Below, one piece after another: positions 7,419-13,973 of a DNA stretch of 64,000 bases. Origin of the DNA: CAYOWQ01 sp964407695. GTDB lineage: Bacteria; Planctomycetota; Phycisphaerae; Phycisphaerales; SM1A02. Below the pieces are notes generated by a model. The model worked only from the letters and a program-made list of their open reading frames with translations, did not search any database and was not told where the DNA came from. The position numbers were made by a program, and so were the translations under genes. The stretch lies in assembly GCA_964407695.1 (NCBI GenBank), contig CAYOWQ010000001.1:1-64000 (forward strand), in the 5' to 3' direction. How positions within the stretch are numbered: the stretch's first letter is position 1; every line of letters starts with the position of its first letter.

Positions 7419-8870
7419 GTGCGCTACGTCAGGGTCGTGGCATTCAGGGTGCGAGAAGCGACTGCAGCGATCGTGATGTTGCTCTTATTGGCCGGGATGT
7501 GTGCCGGTCCGGCTCACGCGACCGGTGCGCAGACCGGGACGTCGTCCGGAGAAACCGAGGAGGTGGCGCCGGCGCCCGCCCGCGTCGCGATCGAACCGCG
7601 TGCGGAAGATGAAGAGATCCGACGCCGGCTCCAGAACGTGCTGGAGGCCACGGGATGGTTCGTTGATCCAGAGGTTCGCGTTGAAGACGGCGTGGTGTTT
7701 CTCAGCGGCAGCGCTGAAAGCGAATCGCTTCGGAAGTGGGCAGGGGATCTCGCGCGAAATACTCAGGATGTGGCCGCCGTTGCGAACCGAATGGAAGTGG
7801 TGCGCCGGTCCGTCTGGGATTTCGGCAGCGCCATTGCCGGCGTAAGGTCGCTGTGGAACGAGTTCCTGCATGCGGTTCCCATGCTTCTGTTCTCGGCGCT
7901 GGTGCTCGCCGCTTTTGCGGCCATCGCCTGGGTGGTCACGCGTTACACACGCAATCTTCTTCGAATGCGCCTTCGGGCGCGGCTGCTGCAGGGGCTGGCG
8001 TCGCGTGCGGCCGGGATTTTCGTGTTTCTGGCCGGCGTGTATATCGTGCTGCGCATTTCCGGCCTGACGCAGTTGGCACTCACTCTCGTGGGCGGCACGG
8101 GGCTGATCGGTCTTGCGCTTGGCATTGCCTTCCGCGACATCACGGAGAATTATCTCGCCAGCATTTTTCTCAGCATCCAGCGTCCGTTTGAAACCGGAGA
8201 CCTTGTGGAGGTCGAGGGCGTGCTCGGGTACGTGCGGCAACTCAACGTGCGCACGACGGTGCTGGCGACGCTCGATGGAAACCTCACGCAGGTCCCCAAC
8301 GCGAGGGTCTACAAGGGAACGATCCACAACTACACTACCAACCCCAATCGCCGCCAGGATTTCGTTGTGGGAATCGGCTATGACGATCGAATAGACCACG
8401 CGCAGCAGGTCGCCCTTGATGTGTTATCAGAGCACCCGGCCGTGCTTAAAGACCCCGAGCCGTGGATCCTCGCCGACAGTCTCGGTGCTTCCACGGTCAA
8501 CCTTCGGGTTTATTTCTGGCTCAACGGACGCGAACACAGCTGGCTCAAGGTTCGATCGTCGGTGATCCGACTCATCAAGCGGGCATTCCAGCAGCACGGC
8601 ATCTCGATGCCCGATGAAGCGCGCGAGGTCGTCTTCCCTCGTGGCGTGCCGGTTCGGATGATCGATGACGGAGCGCAGCCCCAGACCCGTACACCGCCTC
8701 AAGACGCGCCCAAAACTCAGAAGCCCGATGCCGACGAAAGCGTTGTCTCCACCCGTGCGGAGGGCGGTCTAGAGAGCGAGGCTGAGATCGTGGAGAGACA
8801 GGTCGGCCAATCAAGTCAGCTCATTGAGAGCGAAAATCTCCTGCGAAACGACGAGCCGAACAACCCCTAG
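7419..8870 (+). CDS. Mechanosensitive channel, MscS family, with N-terminal BON domain
   Basis: About 483 residues. I selected the GTG at 7419 because GGAGG lies at 7409-7413 with five-base spacing and because it puts a proper signal peptide at the N-terminus ('AAIVMLLLLAGMCAGPAHA'). Earlier ATGs at 7362 and 7386 lack this. Residues about 65-128 are a BON domain ('LEATGWFVDPEVRVEDGVV', 'GSAESES'), usually a periplasmic phospholipid-binding fold. Membrane helices lie near 155-175 and 198-216, with the pore helix at 218-250 ('LTLVGGTGLIGLALGIAFRD'). The MscS beta domain follows ('IQRPFETGDLVEVEGVLGYV', 'NLTQVPNARVYKGTIHNYT') and then a disordered tail. The channel releases osmolytes under membrane tension; BON may tether or gate it in the periplasm (inference). 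Confidence 0.88.
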   Translation: MRYVRVVAFRVREATAAIVMLLLLAGMCAGPAHATGAQTGTSSGETEEVAPAPARVAIEPRAEDEEIRRRLQNVLEATGWFVDPEVRVEDGVVFLSGSAESESLRKWAGDLARNTQDVAAVANRMEVVRRSVWDFGSAIAGVRSLWNEFLHAVPMLLFSALVLAAFAAIAWVVTRYTRNLLRMRLRARLLQGLASRAAGIFVFLAGVYIVLRISGLTQLALTLVGGTGLIGLALGIAFRDITENYLASIFLSIQRPFETGDLVEVEGVLGYVRQLNVRTTVLATLDGNLTQVPNARVYKGTIHNYTTNPNRRQDFVVGIGYDDRIDHAQQVALDVLSEHPAVLKDPEPWILADSLGASTVNLRVYFWLNGREHSWLKVRSSVIRLIKRAFQQHGISMPDEAREVVFPRGVPVRMIDDGAQPQTRTPPQDAPKTQKPDADESVVSTRAEGGLESEAEIVERQVGQSSQLIESENLLRNDEPNNP

Positions 8871-8995
8871 GTCGTCGGCGGAACGTTGGCGATTGCTCAT
8901 GCGATCCCCTTTGAAACCGGTCGTCACCGGCAATTGAACGGGCAGCCGGAAGCCGATCAGGCCGCTACCATAGTGAAGGTTTTCACGGAGTCTTT

Positions 8996-9565
8996 ATGGG
9001 CATCGAAGCTGCTCTTCCTGTCGACAACGTCCTCACCACCCAGTTCAACCGCGTGGTCAACTGGGCCCGCCGGTCGAGCATCTGGCCCCTGCCGTTTGCC
9101 ACCGCCTGCTGCGGCATCGAGCTGATGGCCACCGCGTGCTCCCGCTTCGACCTGGCCCGTTTTGGCGCTGAAGTCATGCGCTTCAGTCCGCGCCAGGCCG
9201 ATCTGCTCATCGTCGCCGGCCGCGTGGCGGTGAAGATGCTGCCCGTCCTTCAGCGCATCTACATGCAGATGACCGAGCCCAAGTGGGTGATCTCCATGGG
9301 CGCCTGCGCCTCCACCGGCGGCGTGTTTGATACCTATGCCGTGGTGCAGGGCGTCGATCAGTTTATTCCCGTTGATGTGTATGTCCCCGGCTGCCCGCCG
9401 CGGCCGGAGATGCTGATTGAGGGCATCATGGCGATCCAGCGGATCATCGATGAGGACAACATTCCTCGCGACCCGACGGGGAAGCGCCTGCCGCTGCAGA
9501 TCGCGCTGCAGCCAAACTACGAGCCGCGTGCCCAGCCGGTTGAGGTGTCGATCGGGGCGACATGA
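8996..9565 (+). CDS. nuoB: NADH-quinone oxidoreductase subunit B
   Basis: A 189-residue NuoB/PSST subunit of respiratory complex I, which carries the N2 iron-sulfur cluster that passes electrons to quinone. The cluster-binding cysteines are all visible: tandem Cys in 'FATACCGIELMA', Cys in 'MGACASTGG', and Cys in 'VYVPGCPPRPE'. The length is normal and the start is conventional. It acts at the junction of the peripheral and membrane arms, facing the cytoplasm. No other nuo gene lies within the window on either side, so it is detached from the usual nuoA-N operon. It is preceded by the MscS gene and followed closely by an unrelated membrane protein. Confidence 0.95.
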   Translation: MGIEAALPVDNVLTTQFNRVVNWARRSSIWPLPFATACCGIELMATACSRFDLARFGAEVMRFSPRQADLLIVAGRVAVKMLPVLQRIYMQMTEPKWVISMGACASTGGVFDTYAVVQGVDQFIPVDVYVPGCPPRPEMLIEGIMAIQRIIDEDNIPRDPTGKRLPLQIALQPNYEPRAQPVEVSIGAT

Positions 9566-9601
9566 TGTGGCGCCGAATTTCGTCGGCGCTCACGCACCGG
9601 C

Positions 9602-10297
9602 GTGCGTTACAATTGTCCAGTGGCCGGGATTTGCTCCTCACGCTGGTTTCGCCGGACTCGCCTCGCGCTCATCGTCGGCTTCGTCGCCAACGTCGGTGTG
9701 GTGATCTACCTTTCGTGTTTCAATCCTGTCGCCATGGCCGATTGCTGTTACCACGGTCTGCATGGTTCCCAGGTGTCGTGGGCTGTCACCACGTATTCGT
9801 CGTTTGGACGCATTCAGTATGTTTGCATGCGCGCCACGCCGCCTGAAGGTCCACCGACTCCGGGGACCTGCAGCCGGCTTTCCTGGTTTCCAGAGCCGAG
9901 GTTTACGAAACGGGCGTGGTTTGAAACTCGGGGATGGCCGTTCCAATCGGTATGGTGCGAATATGGCGTCAGTGAGCCGCTGAGGCCGATCGAATTGCGA
10001 GGCGCAGTGGATCTGCGGCTTCCGAGAAGCGGGATGGGTTGGCCCTTTCGATTGCTGCCATACATTCCGATCTGGACGGGCCTCGTGGGCAATACGCTCT
10101 TCTTCGCCGTGTCCTTTTCCATTCCGGTCTGGTTCGTCCCCGGCGCGTTCCGCAGCGTCATCTGCTGGTCTCGTCGCCGCCGCAATCGCTGTGAATCTTG
10201 CAATTACGACCGCACCGGCCTGCGCGATGCATCACAGCCCTGCCCGGAGTGTGGCCATTCGCCCGCCGCGGGTACTGAGCCGGCCCGTTGGACCTGA
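9602..10297 (+). CDS. Membrane protein with C-terminal zinc ribbon
   Basis: 231 residues, starting at GTG. A transmembrane helix lies near residues 21-39 ('LALIVGFVANVGVVIYLSCF') and a second near 155-180. The C-terminal tail after a basic patch is a four-Cys zinc ribbon ('CESCNYDRTG' followed by 'CPECGH'). I do not know its function. The same C-x-x-C-x-[YH]-D ... CPECG ribbon next to membrane helices occurs in two other genes here (near 19000 and 38080), so it belongs to a family expanded in this genome. The tail probably faces the cytoplasm by the positive-inside rule. The gene ends 13 bases before the convergent GGDEF gene. Confidence 0.65.
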   Translation: MRYNCPVAGICSSRWFRRTRLALIVGFVANVGVVIYLSCFNPVAMADCCYHGLHGSQVSWAVTTYSSFGRIQYVCMRATPPEGPPTPGTCSRLSWFPEPRFTKRAWFETRGWPFQSVWCEYGVSEPLRPIELRGAVDLRLPRSGMGWPFRLLPYIPIWTGLVGNTLFFAVSFSIPVWFVPGAFRSVICWSRRRRNRCESCNYDRTGLRDASQPCPECGHSPAAGTEPARWT

Positions 10298-10310
10298 TTC
10301 CGGCCCGCCC

Positions 10311-11669
10311 TCACTCCGAGAGCTGCTGTCCGGCAGAGTTGGGCCCAAAGGTAATCACGTTTTTCCCGCGTCGCTTTGACTCAAGGGCGCGCTGATCGGC
10401 AAGGCGCAGCAGCGAAACGGGATCCATCCCGTCCCAAGGGAACGTGGCCAGACCCGCGGAGATGCTGAGCGCGCCAGGGCCTTCAAGTCCGAGCCTCGGG
10501 AAGCGAAGGTCACACACCTGGGCGCGGAAGCGCTGGGCAATGTCGCCGACCGTGCGGGGATGCGCGGATCCCGGCTCGCGCGGGCCCTCGGGGTCGGAGA
10601 AGATGACGACGAATTCGTCGCCGCCGATGCGGCAGACCTTGTCACCCTTGCGGATGACCGAATTGAGCAGCGAGACTGTCTCTCGGAGCACTTCATCGCC
10701 CGCGTCATGACCGTAGCGGTCGTTGTATTTCTTGAAGTCGTCGATATCGAACACCATCACGGTGATCTGGCGTCGGGCATTGCGGGCTTCGTCGAGCGTC
10801 GTGCTCAGGAACTCATCGAAGTAGCGGCGGTTCCAGGCGCCGGTGAGCTCGTCGGTATACGCCATGACCCGCAGGCGGCCGAAACGCTGCTCCAGGGCGA
10901 GCCATCCGGCAAGCCATGAAGCCCAGGGGGCCAGGTCAGCGGGGGCCAGGTCAGCGGGGGCCAGGTCAGCGTCTGCCGCCTCGGCATCGAGAAAACCAAA
11001 AACGACGCCTTCGTGTTCAACGGGCACGGCCGATGGTGTGAGCACGTTGGGATGGTCAGCGAATCGCGGCCGGCGGAGCCCCGACGACTGCTCGATCAGG
11101 GCCAAGGCGAGGTCGAGCATGGAGCCGTCGATTTTGAGGATGGCTTCGACAAGGTCGGAATCGCCGAGATGGGCGGCTGCCGGTGAAGGGGAATGAATCG
11201 GCTTCGTCGGTCCTTGGCGCTGGTCGACAGGCAACTGCGCCATCGCCGGTTTCGCGGCCGGCGAATTCGGCGACGATGTGGAACTGGTTTCTTTGCCAAG
11301 GATGATGCGGTGCGCCATGGCCGCAGAACAATCGGCGGGTAATGTGCCGTCGGCATCCGCGGCGAGTGCTTGCGACCGGGAGCGACCGGCGGCGTCGCGA
11401 TCCCAGATCACGACGCGAATGCCCGCCGAGGCATCGCGAAGGGCCGCAATGGCGTGGTCGGCATCGTGGGGCAGACACGCGGCGTCGACGACAACCGCCT
11501 CGACGATTGGGGGCCCTGAATGAAACGTCAGCCTCGCAATCGCGTCGAAAAATGAATCCGCACCGGTGACGGGGATCGAGAGTGCCTCACTCAGCCGGGC
11601 GGTCGCCTCGGCGGGCCCGATGCAGAGCACCCGTGCACAAGACTGGGTTGGGCGGGCTGAGAGGTTCAT
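10311..11669 (-). CDS. Diguanylate cyclase (GGDEF domain)
   Basis: 452 residues. The C-terminal 165 or so residues are a complete GGDEF domain: 'DELTGAWNRRYFDE', 'DIDDFKKYNDRYGHDAGD', the active loop 'GGDEF' at 349-353, and 'SISAGLATFP'. An RxxD inhibitory site ('RKGD') precedes the loop at the standard spacing, so product inhibition by c-di-GMP is expected. The N-terminal 120 residues resemble a degenerate receiver without clear phospho-acceptor residues, followed by a Pro/Ser-rich linker and a GAF-like segment containing three copies of 'DLAPA'. It starts at the ATG at 11669, overlapping the upstream stop by four bases (ATGA), which implies translational coupling. No membrane segments are visible. 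Confidence 0.88.
   Translation of the reverse strand: MNLSARPTQSCARVLCIGPAEATARLSEALSIPVTGADSFFDAIARLTFHSGPPIVEAVVVDAACLPHDADHAIAALRDASAGIRVVIWDRDAAGRSRSQALAADADGTLPADCSAAMAHRIILGKETSSTSSPNSPAAKPAMAQLPVDQRQGPTKPIHSPSPAAAHLGDSDLVEAILKIDGSMLDLALALIEQSSGLRRPRFADHPNVLTPSAVPVEHEGVVFGFLDAEAADADLAPADLAPADLAPWASWLAGWLALEQRFGRLRVMAYTDELTGAWNRRYFDEFLSTTLDEARNARRQITVMVFDIDDFKKYNDRYGHDAGDEVLRETVSLLNSVIRKGDKVCRIGGDEFVVIFSDPEGPREPGSAHPRTVGDIAQRFRAQVCDLRFPRLGLEGPGALSISAGLATFPWDGMDPVSLLRLADQRALESKRRGKNVITFGPNSAGQQLSE
10926..10970. repeat. Three perfect 15-base tandem repeats inside the GGDEF gene
   Basis: The unit GGGGGCCAGGTCAGC occurs three times without mismatch at 10926-10940, 10941-10955 and 10956-10970. 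On the coding (minus) strand it encodes repeated Ala-Asp-Leu-Ala-Pro. The unit is a multiple of three, so changes in copy number would keep the frame while altering linker length before the GGDEF domain. Confidence 0.85.
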
Positions 11670-12352
11670 GGCAGGGAATCGTCGAGCAGCATGGCGAGTT
11701 CTTCCGCGGTCACCAACGGCGCGAAGCGACGGGGTCCTTCTCCCAGCGGTTGCAGTGAGAGGGCGGAGTCCGATAACCAATCAGCCCCGGAGGGTTCATC
11801 AATGGACTGTACGTCGGAAGCGTCGTCGGGCAACGGATCAACCCCGGAATTCTCTACCGTACAGGCAGCCTTTTCCGACGCGTTCGGCATTTCCCCGTAC
11901 GACGATCGATCGGTGTCCCTTGTTGGATTGGAATCCGCCCGATCAGATCCGGGATCACTGACCGGGGTCTGTTGGAGTTCAGGAGAGACGGGCGAACCGC
12001 CGTTGTTTGATCTCACTTTGAATGATGCCTCGCGCAAGTGGCGGGCGATAGCGACCTCAAATTCCGGCGGAGCATTGACGTCATCGGGAAGCAGGAAGAC
12101 CGTCTGGTCGGATCGATCGAGACCCCAGGCGGCGCGAGCCTCAGCGGCGATTTCGTGCCGACAGGCGGCAAGCATGGCCTGATAGAGATTCGGAACGATG
12201 GCCATGGTCGGATCGGGCGCCGCCGGATCGGCGCCGACGATGATCTGGAGCAGGCCGGGCGAATGGAGGCTGTCAGGGCTGATCGGCCACAACGGCGTGG
12301 GGCGATCCGCCGCAACGGGCGGCTGTCGAGTTGCTCCAGCCAAGGTCAGCAT
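11666..12352 (-). CDS. Uncharacterised protein coupled to the diguanylate cyclase
   Basis: A 228-residue soluble protein that I do not recognise. The first 110 residues look folded ('PNLYQAMLAACRHEIAAEA', 'VFLLPDDVNAPPEFEVAIA'). The rest is low-complexity and acidic, rich in Ser, Asp and Pro, ending in 'AEELAMLLDDSLP'. Its stop overlaps the ATG of the GGDEF gene by four bases, so the two are co-translated and probably act together, for example as a partner or input for the cyclase (inference). It diverges from the pseudopilin gene at 12474, with a 120-base gap that must hold both promoters. Confidence 0.6.
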   Translation of the reverse strand: MLTLAGATRQPPVAADRPTPLWPISPDSLHSPGLLQIIVGADPAAPDPTMAIVPNLYQAMLAACRHEIAAEARAAWGLDRSDQTVFLLPDDVNAPPEFEVAIARHLREASFKVRSNNGGSPVSPELQQTPVSDPGSDRADSNPTRDTDRSSYGEMPNASEKAACTVENSGVDPLPDDASDVQSIDEPSGADWLSDSALSLQPLGEGPRRFAPLVTAEELAMLLDDSLP

Positions 12353-12473
12353 CGATTCTTCAAAGGTAAGGATATGGAATGGTCGCTTTCAGGCGGTTGG
12401 CGTGCAAGTGCCGGATCGGGAAATGCCGTGAAAAACGTGAACTTTCGCAGGGCAGCGGCTCTATACTGGGGCT

Positions 12474-13124
12474 ATGTTGAGCGGGCACGCCCATGGCCGC
12501 GATGGTGAAGGTGAATTGTGTGGCCGCGGCTTCACATTGTTCGAGATGCTGGTGGTGATGGGGATGATCACGATCCTGACGGGGCTTCTGCTGCCGACCC
12601 TGCAGGGCGTTCGGGCGGAAGCGCGATCAGTGACCTGTCTGTCGAATCTGAAGCAGGCGTTCGGCGTGATCGAGATTTATCGCCAGCAGCACAACAACAA
12701 CATTCCGAACTGCGAACCCCTTCCGGCGGTGACGCCGGACGGGCCGGTTGGTGGGTTAAACGAGGCGTTGGCTTCGTATGTGGACTCAAAATGTGAGTGC
12801 TGGATCTGCGGTGCGGATTTCAGCGGCGAGAGTGAGGAGATCGGAACCAGCTATTTCTACACACCCGGGCTGCTGATTCTGTCGCCGCTGGTGCAGATTC
12901 AGATGCCGGTGAACGCATTCGAGCTCAATGAACAGCAGCGGGCGGATCAGGAGGCCCGAATTGTCACCTCCTATTTTGACGGTGAAGGCAAGGATGCAAC
13001 GCCGATCCTCTTTGACGCGGGCGAATACCATCCGTATGGAACCAGGAATCCGCGAAATGGTCTGTATATCGACGGGACAACGCGGATCCTGACGAAGGCA
13101 GCGCCATCGGCGAACACCAATTGA
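12474..13124 (+). CDS. Prepilin-type N-terminal cleavage/methylation protein
   Basis: A 216-residue pseudopilin. The leader ends in 'CGRGFTLFEMLVVMGMI', with Gly before the cleavage-site Phe and Glu at mature position 5, the hallmarks of a type IV prepilin signal. A hydrophobic helix follows ('TILTGLLLPTLQGVRAEA'). The mature domain contains 'CLSNLKQAFGVIEIYRQQHN', typical of planctomycete type II secretion-like pseudopilins, and a Cys pair ('CECWICGADF'). It is exported and processed by prepilin peptidase and likely assembles into a pseudopilus. The next gene follows within about 20 bases, so the two probably form one transcript. Confidence 0.85.
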   Translation: MLSGHAHGRDGEGELCGRGFTLFEMLVVMGMITILTGLLLPTLQGVRAEARSVTCLSNLKQAFGVIEIYRQQHNNNIPNCEPLPAVTPDGPVGGLNEALASYVDSKCECWICGADFSGESEEIGTSYFYTPGLLILSPLVQIQMPVNAFELNEQQRADQEARIVTSYFDGEGKDATPILFDAGEYHPYGTRNPRNGLYIDGTTRILTKAAPSANTN

Positions 13125-13142
13125 CTCATGAGGAACGGCAGC

Positions 13143-13832
13143 ATGGACATTGTCGGTCGGCTGACGAGTAAACCGGTGCGAATCGGAATTACGGCGGTGC
13201 TGCTGGTCGCGGGTGTGGCAGGCGGCTCGTATTGGTGGATGGAGGGTCGATGGCACCCTCCGCCGAGCATCTTTGATACGCCGGTTGACGACGTGATGGG
13301 GTACCTTGCGCTGGAGGATTTCAGCAAGCTGCCCCTTGAGGAGCGGATGAAGTTTCTGTTGGATTTCGCGGACCGTTTTCGTGGTCTAAAGCAGTCGGAG
13401 TCGGTGGCCCTGTCGGGATTTCTGGCGGGATTGTCAGGGCCGGCCCGCGAACAGTTGACCCAGAATGCAAGAACGCTCGCCAAGGACATCTTTCTCGAAG
13501 GGGCCGAAGGTTATCTGGCGCTCAAGACTGATGAAGAGCGGTCGCAGTATCTCGATCAGTGGATCGTGCGCTGGATGAAAACGGGCGAGATGTTGACGCG
13601 CGGGAAGGAACGGCAAGAGGCGGATTCAGAGCGACTTGAGGATGTGAAGGGCGACTTCAAACGCGACCGGAAAAGCGCCATCGAAGGGTTTGGTTCCGGC
13701 GGGGTCGGCCGCCAGGAAGTCGTTCAGATGATGGATTTCTGGGAGAGCGACGTCCAGAAGGCCACCACCCCGAAGGAGCAAGGGCAGATCATGCGCTTCG
13801 TGAAGGGTTTGCGGAATCATGTGATGAAATAG
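13143..13832 (+). CDS. Single-pass membrane protein of unknown function
   Basis: 229 residues from the ATG at 13143, chosen because AGGA at 13131-13134 lies eight bases upstream. An ATG at 13128 is in frame but sits against the previous stop. One transmembrane helix lies at about residues 15-33 ('IGITAVLLVAGVAGGSYWW'), with a basic N-terminus inside. The rest is a helical, charged exterior domain ('LEDFSKLPLEERMKFLLDF', 'DEERSQYLDQWIVRWMKTG'). I do not recognise it. Position right after a pseudopilin suggests a role in the same export or surface structure. Confidence 0.6.
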   Translation: MDIVGRLTSKPVRIGITAVLLVAGVAGGSYWWMEGRWHPPPSIFDTPVDDVMGYLALEDFSKLPLEERMKFLLDFADRFRGLKQSESVALSGFLAGLSGPAREQLTQNARTLAKDIFLEGAEGYLALKTDEERSQYLDQWIVRWMKTGEMLTRGKERQEADSERLEDVKGDFKRDRKSAIEGFGSGGVGRQEVVQMMDFWESDVQKATTPKEQGQIMRFVKGLRNHVMK

Positions 13833-13973
13833 CCGATGGTGTCGAGCGATGTTCCCTGGCCGCAGCCATGAGCGGCAGTGTCGGTACACCCCAATCGGCG
13901 TGGATCATGTGGAAACAGTTCAGCCAGAATCGTAAAAAGGTCGGCATGAGGCCGACCCATACAGGAGTGTGAC

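Noticed and set aside
10926..10970. Short direct repeats as a CRISPR array
   Set aside because: Only three 15-base units with no spacers, inside a coding frame.
13942..13958. GTCGGC-ATGAG-GCCGAC hairpin before the metalloprotease gene
   Set aside because: The six-base stem is short for GC-rich DNA and has no U-run, so I did not list it as a terminator.
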